This document shows positions 18,114-26,367 of a stretch of 64,000 nucleotides of DNA, one piece after another. The stretch lies in the NCBI GenBank assembly GCA_020061705.1, contig JAGUXT010000055.1:62001-126000 (forward strand), given 5' to 3'. A program made the position numbers and the translations under genes. The notes beneath the pieces were generated by a model. That model was not told the DNA's origin and did not search any database. It worked only from the letters and a program-made list of their open reading frames with translations. The first letter of the stretch is position 1, and the number at the start of each line of letters is the position of its first letter. This DNA comes from Halothiobacillus sp. GTDB taxonomy: Bacteria; Pseudomonadota; Gammaproteobacteria; Halothiobacillales; Halothiobacillaceae.

Positions 18114-19709
18114 TTACGGCAATATAGGTAAATAGTGTTGAAGCGCAAGTACAAGATCTTGTTTTTTTGGGCTTTTTAATAGCCTCACGAGAAGTTTATT
18201 GTATTCACCACTGACTAAACCCAACTGACTCGAAATGCGTGCTGGTAGACTTTTTCGATTATATACTCTAAGTAATTCGTCCAGTCTGTTTGAAGAAATA
18301 GCTAGGTCAAATTCGGATTTGCATTCTGCATAAATACGATCAACATCGATGCGACCTAGAGTTGCATTGAGCCCGTTAACCAATCCAGATAACTCATTTG
18401 ATGATTTCGAAAAGGCACCAAGTAAATGTTGAATACGACGTTCTGCCATTGAAGAAATCTGCAACTCAAGTTCATTGGTAAGCGCAGCAGAAACGAATTG
18501 ATAAATTTTTCTAACGGAATCATCCGGATTTAGCCCTAGATGATCGGCAACAATCCTTACCACGCCTTCAACACAGAAGATGTTCTCGATCTCTGCAACA
18601 GAAATGGTTTGAATGCCATGGTTTGCCAGCGCTTCAATCTCTTCAGCTGCTCTATAATCGCTGTCAATAATACCCACCGCATCAAGGTGATGTAATCTAT
18701 CATTATTTCTTAGTGCCTTTGTGGACTCGATGACTTTATCGCACCCACCACGCGGAATCACGTGATATTGAGGGTAAACAATCTGGTAGATTGTTGCATC
18801 GATGCTTCCAGCCTCAACTTCACAAAACATGATCTTCTTTCTACTACCCAAGACTTCAATAATCATGCTTTCTGGAAGACTGTCTGCAACAGGCACCTCA
18901 GACCAAGTCCATGAATAGTCTCCACTGAAACTCTTGATCCAAATTTTTATGGAATCTGTTCTCGACGACGCAAAGTTAAGGTCGTGGGTAATGTAGATAA
19001 TCTTTTTTGAGCGCGAAAGCTCTTCTACCTTGTTCCAAAGTTTGTCTACAAGTGATTTATGAAGATGAATTTCAGGTTCATCAATAATGATTATTGAGTT
19101 ATCTGGAGCGCAAAGACATTGGCCTATAAGATAAAGTGCGACTCGTTCGCCATCACTCATTTCCTTGCCGTGATACTCGGGATCATCGGTCTTCTTAACG
19201 AGTATCTTTCCATCAAGAAATTTGATTTCGCGTTGGGGCATGATGTCGCCCCACACTTTTGCAATTGTGTCGATTGGGGCATCTGGTACTGGAACATAGT
19301 TTTCTGACTGTCGAGTCTGTTCCGTGTGTTTGCGGTCTCGTTCTGTTGATTTTGCAAAGAGTAGCGATAGTAATTTTTCATAATCATTCAATAAAAATGT
19401 TGCTGGGTTATTGCCCCAGCGATTGCTTACCTTTGAACTTACTGAGGCATATTGATCAGATCTGCCAAATATTAAGTCCTTTTCAGCTTGTTCAAGGTTC
19501 TTGAGTTGTGCAACCTCAGGAATAGTTAATGCTTTCTGGGCGCTAATCCTGTGTACCGGGTATTTGTTCTGATGGTGTTGCTCAATCCAGATTCCGAGAC
19601 GAGTCTTTCCTGAACCATTTGCTCCGATTATAACAATATGCCCGGAAGAATCGATTGACTCCGGAACACCATGTCCTGCTCTATTCGGAAGATTAACCAT
19701 GATCGACAT
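18114..19709 (-). CDS. OLD-like ATPase with C-terminal Toprim/DUF4435-type domain
   Basis: A 531-residue ABC-type AAA ATPase. Walker A GANGSGKT is at residues 29-36, the signature-like MSDGERVALYL at 184-194, Walker B IIIIDEPEIHLH at 206-217, and an H-loop-like ITHD at 240-243. The C-terminal part has FCEVEAGSID (about 295-304) and IIDSDYR (about 347-353), resembling the Glu and DxD motifs of Toprim-like OLD nucleases or DUF4435 proteins. Such proteins often act in phage defence, but this exact architecture is not assigned by name. The start has GGAAAG six bases upstream. The gene is visibly AT-rich against its neighbours, flanked by palindromes, and splits the recO-pdxJ block, all signs of transfer. 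No partner gene is adjacent. Confidence 0.75.
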   Translation of the reverse strand: MSIMVNLPNRAGHGVPESIDSSGHIVIIGANGSGKTRLGIWIEQHHQNKYPVHRISAQKALTIPEVAQLKNLEQAEKDLIFGRSDQYASVSSKVSNRWGNNPATFLLNDYEKLLSLLFAKSTERDRKHTEQTRQSENYVPVPDAPIDTIAKVWGDIMPQREIKFLDGKILVKKTDDPEYHGKEMSDGERVALYLIGQCLCAPDNSIIIIDEPEIHLHKSLVDKLWNKVEELSRSKKIIYITHDLNFASSRTDSIKIWIKSFSGDYSWTWSEVPVADSLPESMIIEVLGSRKKIMFCEVEAGSIDATIYQIVYPQYHVIPRGGCDKVIESTKALRNNDRLHHLDAVGIIDSDYRAAEEIEALANHGIQTISVAEIENIFCVEGVVRIVADHLGLNPDDSVRKIYQFVSAALTNELELQISSMAERRIQHLLGAFSKSSNELSGLVNGLNATLGRIDVDRIYAECKSEFDLAISSNRLDELLRVYNRKSLPARISSQLGLVSGEYNKLLVRLLKSPKKQDLVLALQHYLPILP

Positions 19710-19727
19710 TTATTCTTTCCGGGAGAC

Positions 19728-19750
19728 TTAAGTTTAAAAAATAAACTTAA
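19728..19750. promoter_or_regulatory. Perfect 9-bp inverted repeat just upstream of the OLD-like gene
   Basis: TTAAGTTTA (19728-19736) and TAAACTTAA (19742-19750) flank AAAAA. It lies 18 bases before the gene's ATG in an AT-rich stretch likely to hold its promoter. It is a candidate operator; a transcript-end hairpin is unlikely, as no gene ends here. The rest of 19751-20001 is non-coding, AT-rich at first and then GC-richer towards pdxJ. Confidence 0.45.
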
Positions 19751-20001
19751 AGAAGTGTATAAAATAACCTAAATTAAATTAACATATTGATATTTAGATG
19801 CTATGGCTTGACCAAGTGCGTTATTGAATCGCTTCCAAGCATTACAGCAACCACATCAAAACTCAATGACATACGCATAAATCGTCGCAAGACAACAACT
19901 CCCCCGGATCGCCAACGACAACAAGCCATCCATATCCGCCCATCGTGGCGCGCTCTGTGGCAAAATTGCGTCTTGTGCCTTGGTTTTGAGAGAGTGAGTC
20001 C

Positions 20002-20742
20002 ATGCAACATGCGCTTTTATTGGGTCTGAATATCGACCATGTGGCCACGGTGCGTCAGGCGCGTGGGGAGATTTATCCGGAACCCGTGCATGCGGCGCTG
20101 TTGGCGGAGCAGTTTGGTGCGGACAGCATTACCCTGCATTTGCGTGAGGATCGTCGGCATATTCAGGATCGGGATGTCGAGGTGTTGCGTGGGCTGTTGC
20201 AAACGCGCATGAATCTGGAGATGGCGGTGACGGATGAAATGCTGGGCATTGCCGAGCGGATTCGTCCGCAGGATTGCTGCCTGGTGCCGGAAAAGCGCGA
20301 GGAGTTGACCACCGAGGGCGGTCTGGATGTGCTGGGTCAGGAGTCGCGGATGGTGGATGCCTGTGCGCGTATGCGCGAGGCCGGGGTGCGGGTGTCGCTG
20401 TTTATCGACGCGGACAAGGCGCAGATCGAGGCGGCGGTGCGCGTGGGTGCGCCGGTGATCGAGATTCATACCGGGCACTACGCCAGCGCACGCGGCGCGG
20501 CGCAGCAGGCCGAGCTGGCGCGCATCGAGGAGGCGGCCTTGTATGCCGCAAGCCTTGGGCTGCATGTGAATGCCGGGCATGGTTTGCATTATCACAATGT
20601 GCAGCCGATTGCGGCGATTGCGGTGATGCGCGAGCTGAATATCGGCCATGCCATTATCGCGCGGGCGATTTTCAGCGGCCTTGGCGAGGCGGTGCGCGAA
20701 ATGAAGCGGCTGATGATTGAAGCGCGCACCACGTCAGCATGA
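20002..20742 (+). CDS. pdxJ: Pyridoxine 5'-phosphate synthase
   Basis: A 246-residue TIM-barrel enzyme that condenses 1-deoxy-xylulose 5-phosphate with 3-amino-2-oxopropyl phosphate to pyridoxine 5'-phosphate. Family blocks: [28 protein letters not shown] (with catalytic His), [23 protein letters not shown] and [14 protein letters not shown]. Length is normal. The ATG at 20002 follows GAGAGAGTG, which serves as the ribosome-binding site. It overlaps acpS by four bases (ATGA), the standard pdxJ-acpS pair; recO, usually just upstream, is separated by the OLD-like insertion. Confidence 0.96.
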   Translation: MQHALLLGLNIDHVATVRQARGEIYPEPVHAALLAEQFGADSITLHLREDRRHIQDRDVEVLRGLLQTRMNLEMAVTDEMLGIAERIRPQDCCLVPEKREELTTEGGLDVLGQESRMVDACARMREAGVRVSLFIDADKAQIEAAVRVGAPVIEIHTGHYASARGAAQQAELARIEEAALYAASLGLHVNAGHGLHYHNVQPIAAIAVMRELNIGHAIIARAIFSGLGEAVREMKRLMIEARTTSA

Positions 20743-21116
20743 TTCACGGCATTGGCACCGATATTGTCGCCATTGCCCGCATGACCAGGCTTTGGGACAA
20801 ATACCGCGAGGCGTTCGCGGCGCGAATTCTGGCGAATGATGAGCGCGCAGCCATGCAGCATCACGCTGATCCGGCGCGGTTTTTGGCCAAGCGCTTTGCC
20901 GCCAAGGAGGCCGCCGCCAAGGCTTTGGGCACGGGCTTTCGTGACGGTTTGAGCTTGCGCCATATCGTGGTGATGAATGATGCCCTGGGCAAGCCGGTGC
21001 TGCGTCTTGATGGGCGGGCGGCGGAGCTTGCGGAGGATTTTGGCGTGCGCGCAAGCCATGTTTCCATTAGCGACGAGGCCGCGTATGCCGTGGCTTTTGT
21101 CGTGATGACGCGATAA
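20739..21116 (+). CDS. acpS: Holo-[acyl-carrier-protein] synthase
   Basis: A 125-residue phosphopantetheinyl transferase that moves the 4'-phosphopantetheine arm of CoA onto acyl carrier protein. [15 protein letters not shown] carries the metal-binding Asp, and [20 protein letters not shown] carries the KRFAAKEA signature with the catalytic Glu. [16 protein letters not shown] is the C-terminal strand of the family. Length is typical (126 in E. coli). It starts inside the pdxJ stop (ATGA) and is followed 16 bases later by cysM. Confidence 0.95.
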   Translation: MIHGIGTDIVAIARMTRLWDKYREAFAARILANDERAAMQHHADPARFLAKRFAAKEAAAKALGTGFRDGLSLRHIVVMNDALGKPVLRLDGRAAELAEDFGVRASHVSISDEAAYAVAFVVMTR

Positions 21117-21132
21117 CGAGGATTGAATCCAT

Positions 21133-22032
21133 ATGAATCTGCATGATTTCCCCACGCTTGCAAGCAGCGTTGGCCACACCCCGCTGGTGCGTCTGCAACA
21201 TCTGAATGCCGGGACGGATAACATCATTCTGGCCAAGCTGGAGGGCAATAATCCCGCCGGTTCAGTCAAGGATCGACCCGCGCTGTCGATGATCGAACAC
21301 GCAGAGCGACGCGGTGAAATCAAGCGCGGCGATACGCTGATCGAGGCCACCAGCGGCAACACCGGCATTGCGCTGGCGATGGCGGCGGCGGTCAAGGGTT
21401 ATCGCATGGTGCTGATCATGCCGGATAACCTGAGCATCGAGCGCCGCCAGGTCATGCGCGCCTACGGCGCCGAGCTGATTCTGGTCACGCAGGCGCAGGG
21501 CATGGAAGGGGCGCGTGATCTGGCGCTGGCCATGCAGGCGCGTGGCGAGGGCAGGGTGCTGGATCAGTTTGCCAACCCCGATAACCCCCTGGCGCATTAT
21601 GAAAGCACCGGGCCGGAAATCTGGCAGGCCACGGGCGGGCGCATCACGCATTTTGTCAGTTCCATGGGTACGACCGGCACCATCATGGGCGTTTCGCGCT
21701 ATCTCAAGGAGCAAAGTGAGGCGGTGCGGATTGTCGGCGTACAGCCTGCCGAGGGTGCGTCCATTCCCGGCATTCGCCGCTGGCCTGCGGCCTATTTGCC
21801 GAAAATCTACGAGCCGCAGCGTGTCGATCAGATCATGGATGTGACCCAGGCTGAAGCCGAAGAAATGACCCGCCAGCTAGCCGAGCGCGAAGGCATTCTG
21901 GCCGGCATTTCCTCCGGTGGTACGCTGGCGGCGGCACTGCGTCTGGCCGAGGGGCTTAGCAACGCCGTCATCGTCACGATTGTGTGCGACCGGGGGGATC
22001 GTTATTTGTCTACTGGCGTGTTTCCGGGGTAG
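21133..22032 (+). CDS. cysM: Cysteine synthase B
   Basis: A 299-residue PLP enzyme making cysteine from O-acetylserine and sulfide or thiosulfate. The PLP lysine is in NPAGSVKDRPA (about residue 46); the phosphate-binding loop is SSMGTTGTIMG and the substrate loop is EATSGNTGIALA. It is placed in CysM rather than CysK by the early RRGEIKRGDTLIEATSGN block and the C-terminal TIVCDRGDRYLSTGVF. AGGA lies about 10 bases before the ATG. It follows acpS and may share its transcript. Confidence 0.93.
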   Translation: MNLHDFPTLASSVGHTPLVRLQHLNAGTDNIILAKLEGNNPAGSVKDRPALSMIEHAERRGEIKRGDTLIEATSGNTGIALAMAAAVKGYRMVLIMPDNLSIERRQVMRAYGAELILVTQAQGMEGARDLALAMQARGEGRVLDQFANPDNPLAHYESTGPEIWQATGGRITHFVSSMGTTGTIMGVSRYLKEQSEAVRIVGVQPAEGASIPGIRRWPAAYLPKIYEPQRVDQIMDVTQAEAEEMTRQLAEREGILAGISSGGTLAAALRLAEGLSNAVIVTIVCDRGDRYLSTGVFPG

Positions 22033-22110
22033 TGGATTCAGCATCGCCCTTTCTGCCAACACTTTCGCTTGCTAGACTAACTACAGTGAACTAAGTCGGG
22101 GATGCTAAAA

Positions 22111-22356
22111 ATGCACAGCGTAAATATTCATGAAGCGAAGACGCATTTGTCCGCATTGGTAGAAGCTGCGCGCAAGGGGGATGCTTTCATCATTGCCAAA
22201 GCCGGTAAGCCAATGGTGAAAGTTGTGCGTTATGACGCACCCGCCGAGCCGCCGGTACGTCGCATCGGTTTTATGCTCGGCGAGATTCATGTGCCGGATG
22301 ATTTTGATCGCATGGGCGAGGCCGAGATCGCGTCCTTGTTTAATGGCGCGTCATGA
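22111..22356 (+). CDS. Phd/YefM-family antitoxin
   Basis: An 81-residue antitoxin: the N-terminal HSVNIHEAKTHLSALVEAARKG is the Phd/YefM DNA-binding and dimerisation fold, and the C-terminal tail (MLGEIHVPDDFDRMGEAEIA) is the part expected to wrap the toxin. The ATG at 22111 is preferred over 22102 because GGGG then sits at a usable distance. An extended -10 (TGCTAGACT, 22070-22078) lies upstream. The pair is inserted between cysM and rlmD and overlaps its toxin by four bases. Autorepression by the toxin-antitoxin complex is typical of the family and inferred here. Confidence 0.88.
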   Translation: MHSVNIHEAKTHLSALVEAARKGDAFIIAKAGKPMVKVVRYDAPAEPPVRRIGFMLGEIHVPDDFDRMGEAEIASLFNGAS

Positions 22357-22739
22357 GGCTGTTGCTTGATACGCATGTGTTGTTGTGGGCGGCGGGGCAG
22401 CCCGAGCGCTTGTCTGCTGATGCGCTTGCATGGCTTGAAAACCCGGACAACACCTTGATGTTCAGCGCCGTCAGTTTGTGGGAAGTGGCGATCAAGCACG
22501 CTTTGGGGCGTGATGATTTTCAGGTGGATGCGCGACTTTTGCGCCGTGGCTTGCTGGATAACGGTTACGTGGAGCTTGAGTTAAATAGTGCGCACGCTGT
22601 GGCGATTGATACCTTGCCACCTATTCATAAGGATCCGTTTGACCGAATTTTAATTGCGCAAGCGAAGGTTGAAGGCATTGTGTTTTTGACCGCAGATGCC
22701 TTGCTTGCGCAGTATTCCGCTTCGATAAGGTTAATTTGA
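22353..22739 (+). CDS. PIN-domain toxin (VapC-like ribonuclease)
   Basis: A 128-residue PIN-domain protein. Acidic residues of the active site are in place: Asp6 in LLLDTHVLLW, Glu44 in SLWEVAIKHAL, Asp97 in HKDPFDRILIAQA and Asp115 in LTADALLAQY. PIN toxins cut tRNA or rRNA. This subgroup (LLDTHxLLW, PFDRxLIAQA) is normally paired with Phd-type antitoxins, as here. It starts in the antitoxin stop (ATGA) and ends 13 bases before rlmD. It looks intact. Confidence 0.9.
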   Translation: MRLLLDTHVLLWAAGQPERLSADALAWLENPDNTLMFSAVSLWEVAIKHALGRDDFQVDARLLRRGLLDNGYVELELNSAHAVAIDTLPPIHKDPFDRILIAQAKVEGIVFLTADALLAQYSASIRLI

Positions 22740-22752
22740 AAGAAGATTTTGT

Positions 22753-24069
22753 ATGTCAAGTAAACGCAAGGGATTGATTTTTGAGGTCGATATCACCGGC
22801 TTCACGCACGAGGCACGCGGTGTCGCGCATCATGAGGAAAAGGCGGTGTTTGTCGATGGCGCGCTGCCCGCTGAGCGGGTCAAGGTGCGTCTGACCAAGC
22901 CGCATCGTCGTTTTGATGAAGCGGAAGTGATCGAGGTCATTACACCCTCACCGGATCGGGTGGAGGCGAAGTGCGCGCATTTTGGCGTTTGTGGCGGCTG
23001 TTCGCTGCAACATATGCGCGATTCGGCGCAGATTGATGCAAAACAGGGCGTATTGCTGGATAACCTGCGTCAGCTTGGAAAAGTCGAGGCAGAAGGCCTG
23101 CTGCCCGCCTTGCGTGGCCCCTTGTGGGCATACCGTCGGCGTGGTCGCTTGGGCGTGAAGTGGGTGCCGAAGAAAAACCGTGTGCTGGTGGGCTTTCGTG
23201 AGCGCGGCACACTTTACCTGGCCGATTTGCGCCGCTGTGAAGTGCTGGATGCCAGCGTGGGCGAGCGTTTGGAAGAGCTGGGCGCCCTGATTGGCGGCAT
23301 GGATGCGCGCGCAACGATTCCGCAAATTGAAGTTGCCGTGGGCGACGAAGCCACGGCCTTGGTGTTCCGCCATATGGAAGCGCTGAGCGAAGCCGACCGC
23401 GAGCGCCTTGTGGACTACGCCAAGCAAACGGGCTTGCACATTTTTTTACAGTCCCAGGGCCCGGACAGCGTGTGTCGTCTATGGCCGGAGCATGGTGAAT
23501 TGTTTTATGCACTGCCTGCGCATGATGTACGCATCGACTTTTTGCCGGTGGATTTCACCCAGGTCAACGGCCTGCTCAATCGTGACATGGTCGATCTTGC
23601 CTTGAACCTGCTGGATATTCAGCCGAACGAGCGCGTACTTGATCTGTTTGCCGGGCTGGGCAACTTCACCTTGCCGATGGCGCGTCGTGCCGCCGAGGTT
23701 GTGGGTGTGGAGGGCGATGCGCCCATGGTGCGTCGCGGGCAGGAGAGCGCCGAGCGCAATGGCATTCACAACACGCGGCATTTTGTCGGCAATCTGTTCG
23801 AGCCTGATCCAAAGCAGGCGTGGATGCAGGAGAGGTACGACAAAATCCTGCTTGACCCGCCGCGTGCCGGAGCCATGGAGATCATGCCGTTTCTGGCCAA
23901 GATGAAGCCCAAGCGCATTGTGTACGTTTCATGCAATCCGGCCACGCTGGCGCGGGATGCGGGCATTCTGGTCAACGAGCATCGTTATCGACTGGTTTCA
24001 GCGGGCGTGATGGACATGTTCCCGCACACTGCCCACGTTGAATCCATTGCGGTGTTCGAGCCGAAGTAG
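22753..24069 (+). CDS. rlmD: 23S rRNA (uracil-1939-C5) methyltransferase RlmD
   Basis: A 438-residue SAM-dependent RNA m5U methyltransferase. The N-terminal TRAM domain (residues about 5-65) has GFTHEARGVAH. The [4Fe-4S] cluster cysteines are Cys74, Cys80, Cys83 and Cys162, in KCAHFGVCGGC and RRCEV. The SAM site is LDLFAGLGNFTLPMAR, followed by LDPPRAG and the catalytic-cysteine motif YVSCNPATLARD. Length fits E. coli RlmD (433). It is preceded by the toxin-antitoxin pair and converges on the prenyltransferase with a 7-base gap. The relA gene often found next to rlmD is not here. Confidence 0.95.
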   Translation: MSSKRKGLIFEVDITGFTHEARGVAHHEEKAVFVDGALPAERVKVRLTKPHRRFDEAEVIEVITPSPDRVEAKCAHFGVCGGCSLQHMRDSAQIDAKQGVLLDNLRQLGKVEAEGLLPALRGPLWAYRRRGRLGVKWVPKKNRVLVGFRERGTLYLADLRRCEVLDASVGERLEELGALIGGMDARATIPQIEVAVGDEATALVFRHMEALSEADRERLVDYAKQTGLHIFLQSQGPDSVCRLWPEHGELFYALPAHDVRIDFLPVDFTQVNGLLNRDMVDLALNLLDIQPNERVLDLFAGLGNFTLPMARRAAEVVGVEGDAPMVRRGQESAERNGIHNTRHFVGNLFEPDPKQAWMQERYDKILLDPPRAGAMEIMPFLAKMKPKRIVYVSCNPATLARDAGILVNEHRYRLVSAGVMDMFPHTAHVESIAVFEPK

Positions 24070-24076
24070 GCTGATT

Positions 24077-25033
24077 TTATGCGTTGCCGTGTGCGGCGAT
24101 AACCAGCCCCAGGCTTAGCAATGCCCCGTACGCCAGCGCAGCAAGAATCGTCAAACGAATGGGGCGTGTCAGATGCTCGGGCGTGGAGGCGAATTTCAAT
24201 ACATCCAGGGCGGCCACGATCGACAAAGGCAGTGGCAGCAGGCCAAGACTTGCCCATGCGGGCAACAATCCCGTAAAAATCGCCACAACCAGCATGAGAT
24301 AGGCTGCCGCAGCCAGAATCAGATAGCCCCAGCGCGCAACATCAGGCTCAAGTCGCACCACCCAGTGACGCTTTCCGGCAAGTGCATCGGCCTTGCGGTC
24401 GGGAAACTGGTTGATGTAGAGCAGGTTGGCGGTGAGCAAGGCATATGGCAGCCCGGCGATTAGCGGGAGCGGGTCGAAAGCCTGTCTTTGCACCATGTCC
24501 GCACCCAGCGGCATCAACAAGCCAAACCCCAGCGCCACCGACAGCTCGCCCAGCCCCCGGCTGTTAAGTGCCAGCGGCGGCGCGGAATAGGCCCAACCGA
24601 TCAAAAGCCCCGCCAGCCCGACCCACAACAACATCCCGCCCGCCCAGAACATCAGCACCACGCCGATCAGAATGCTTAGCGCAAACAAAACCAAGGCGAA
24701 ATTACGGGTTTCATGCAGGCTGAGCACGCCGTTCTGGATAAAGCGACTGCCGCCCGTAAACGGATAGAGCCGTTCTGTATTGATTGCGTCGGTGCCGTTC
24801 AACGCATCGTAATAATCGTTGAACACATTGATTCCGGCATGAACCAGCACAGCGCCCAGCAAGGTCAATGCAGCCGTCCAGACATTGATGGCCACCGCGG
24901 AATAGGCGGCTGTAGCAACTCCAATCATGGCTGCCACCAGTGCGGCGAGCAAAAAGGGCGGACGGGTTGCGGCCAGATAGCGCATGAAGGGACGTGAGGC
25001 GAAATGCTCTTGGTTGGGTTCGACTGGGGGCAT
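24077..25033 (-). CDS. UbiA-superfamily prenyltransferase (MenA-like)
   Basis: A 318-residue polytopic membrane protein with about nine hydrophobic helices. The two Asp-rich prenyl-diphosphate sites are visible: NVFNDYYDALNGTD (N72, D73, D76) and QFPDRKADALAGK. The short NDYYD form and the FTGGSRFIQNGVL block point to the MenA side of the family, which prenylates 1,4-dihydroxy-2-naphthoate for menaquinone. No other men genes are in the window, so the aromatic acceptor is uncertain. AAGG lies about five bases before the ATG. It is a single gene on the minus strand. Confidence 0.8.
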   Translation of the reverse strand: MPPVEPNQEHFASRPFMRYLAATRPPFLLAALVAAMIGVATAAYSAVAINVWTAALTLLGAVLVHAGINVFNDYYDALNGTDAINTERLYPFTGGSRFIQNGVLSLHETRNFALVLFALSILIGVVLMFWAGGMLLWVGLAGLLIGWAYSAPPLALNSRGLGELSVALGFGLLMPLGADMVQRQAFDPLPLIAGLPYALLTANLLYINQFPDRKADALAGKRHWVVRLEPDVARWGYLILAAAAYLMLVVAIFTGLLPAWASLGLLPLPLSIVAALDVLKFASTPEHLTRPIRLTILAALAYGALLSLGLVIAAHGNA

Positions 25034-25067
25034 GGGCTACCTTGCGGGATTAATTGCGCAGGCGATT

Positions 25068-25089
25068 CCACGAAAATACGTATTCGTGG
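25068..25089. other. Small stem-loop in the prenyltransferase-tRNA gap
   Basis: CCACGAA (25068-25074) and TTCGTGG (25083-25089) flank eight bases. The gap 25034-25351 holds otherwise only the tRNA promoter; no gene was seen. A factor-binding site for the divergent prenyltransferase gene is possible. Confidence 0.3.
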
Positions 25090-25275
25090 ATCACACAAGC
25101 ATCACATTCACTTGCGCTGCGTGGCATCGTACGATGATTTTGCTCTCTGACCTGCTTGAAAGTGGGGGAAATTGCAACACCACCCGCAATGCATGCCTCC
25201 ACAAAGGCGGGCGATACTGCCATCGCGCCAAACGCAATGACGGTTTACCGCCAACGTTGAATGCTGCAAGAGTCA

Positions 25276-25304
25276 TTGCGGAAGCAGGGTGTTTCGGGTA
25301 AAGT
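25276..25304 (+). promoter_or_regulatory. Promoter candidate for tRNA-Ser
   Basis: TTGCGG (25276-25281) and TAAAGT (25299-25304) are 17 bases apart and followed at once by GCGCCCC. A GC-rich discriminator is typical of stable-RNA promoters under stringent control. It lies 47 bases before the tRNA. Confidence 0.55.
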
Positions 25305-25351
25305 CGCGCCCCTGATTTGCACCGGGGATAAGCTTGGTCTGGCAAATTTAC

Positions 25352-25439
25352 GGAGCGGTGTCCGAGTGGCTGAAGGAGCACGCCTGGAAAGCGTGTATAC
25401 GGCAACGTATCGAGGGTTCGAATCCCTCTCGCTCCGCCA
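25352..25439 (+). tRNA. tRNA-Ser (GGA anticodon)
   Basis: An 88-base tRNA with a long variable arm typical of serine tRNAs. Acceptor arm GGAGCGG pairs with TCGCTCC (one G-T), the discriminator is G, and CCA is encoded (25437-25439). The anticodon GGA is at 25386-25388 in loop CTGGAAA, closed by CACGC/GCGTG. GTTCGAATC forms the T loop. It reads UCC and UCU codons. It is nearly the same as the E. coli tRNA-Ser(GGA) in arm layout. Confidence 0.97.
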
Positions 25440-25440
25440 C

Positions 25441-25590
25441 ATTTATAACAAAGTCAATTAGATCGATTTTTTTTGATTTTGTCTCACATGAAGACCCACA
25501 ATATGCTGGGTCTGGATCAACGAGCATCACGTCACATGTAGTGATGACTCGTGGCATCTATCCTAGCGTTAGATTCTTCGATTCAATGAT
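25441..25590 (+). other. Structured transcript region between tRNA-Ser and terminator
   Basis: Two stems lie here: GACCCA/TGGGTC (25493-25498 with 25507-25512) and an 11-bp stem with one bulge, ACGAGCATCAC with GTGATGACTCGT (25520-25530 with 25541-25552). With the following terminator they form a likely 3' trailer of the tRNA transcript or a small RNA. No ribosome-binding site with a convincing reading frame is present. Confidence 0.4.
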
Positions 25591-25591
25591 T

Positions 25592-25624
25592 AAGCCTCGG
25601 CCATATGGATCCGGGGCTTTTTTT
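25592..25624 (+). terminator. Rho-independent terminator downstream of tRNA-Ser
   Basis: AAGCCTCGG (25592-25600), a 10-base loop and CCGGGGCTT (25611-25619) are followed by TTTTT. It ends the tRNA transcript unit before umuD. Confidence 0.85.
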
Positions 25625-25732
25625 GTTGGCTTGAAGCCTGAATGCCCGTGTGCCTGTTGCGGCATTTGTGCTTGCCAAGGCTCCTGTGTTTGATGTTGAA
25701 TACTGTTTCATAATTCAAGCTTTCATTCACTC

Positions 25733-26365
25733 ATGTCAGACGCAATACCCCCACCCAAATCCCACGGTGGCTCCCGCCCCGGTGCCGGTCGCCCCAAAGG
25801 CCAGGGGCGCTGGGGTGAGCCGACCGTCACCCTGCGCGTGCCTGCAAGCCGAGCCGGTCAGGTCCGTGATTTCCTTTCGGCTCTGCACGACAAGCGCCTG
25901 AACGAGGTTGAAGCTCAGCTCCCGGCCTTGCTGATACGTGCCGGCTTCGAGCTGCTGCACCCCGCCGACCTGCCGCCATCCCTGCGTCTCCCCCTGTTCG
26001 GCCACAAGATTGCCGCCGGGTTTCCATCGCCTGCCGATGACTACGTTGAAGACCGCATTGACCTGAATCAACACCTGATCCGCCACAAGGAAGCCACCTT
26101 CTTCCTGCGTGTGAAGGGTGATTCCATGCTCGGTGCCGGTATTCATAATGGCGATTTGCTGGTGGTGGATCGTGCCCTTGAACCGGTGGATGGCAAGATT
26201 GTAATTGCCGTACTGGATGGCGAATTGACGGTAAAACGACTGGAGCGCAGGGCAGGGCAGATACGCCTGATGCCGGAAAACCCGGCCTTCACACCGATTG
26301 TGGTCAATAACGAGCAGGACTTGGTCATCTGGGGCGTGGTCACCAACGTCATCCACGGGCTTTAA
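25733..26365 (+). CDS. umuD: UmuD-type self-cleaving polymerase V subunit with N-terminal extension
   Basis: A 210-residue protein. Residues about 85-210 match Umu[25 protein letters not shown], then KGDSM with the Ser nucleophile at 131, and the general-base Lys168 in ELTVKRL. Cleavage is expected at Ala95-Gly96 (AAGFPSP), in place of Cys-Gly in E. coli. The first 80 residues are extra relative to the 139-residue E. coli protein and include [20 protein letters not shown], a basic Gly-Arg-rich motif seen in DNA-binding proteins, then a helix-rich stretch. RecA-assisted cleavage and role in translesion synthesis are inferred from the family. A half LexA site (CTGT) lies upstream, but no full CTGT-N8-ACAG was found. 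It is followed two bases later by umuC. Confidence 0.88.
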   Translation: MSDAIPPPKSHGGSRPGAGRPKGQGRWGEPTVTLRVPASRAGQVRDFLSALHDKRLNEVEAQLPALLIRAGFELLHPADLPPSLRLPLFGHKIAAGFPSPADDYVEDRIDLNQHLIRHKEATFFLRVKGDSMLGAGIHNGDLLVVDRALEPVDGKIVIAVLDGELTVKRLERRAGQIRLMPENPAFTPIVVNNEQDLVIWGVVTNVIHGL

Positions 26366-26367
26366 CC

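Noticed and set aside
25680..25732. LexA box for umuDC
   Set aside because: CTGT is present at about 25709, but no ACAG follows at eight bases.
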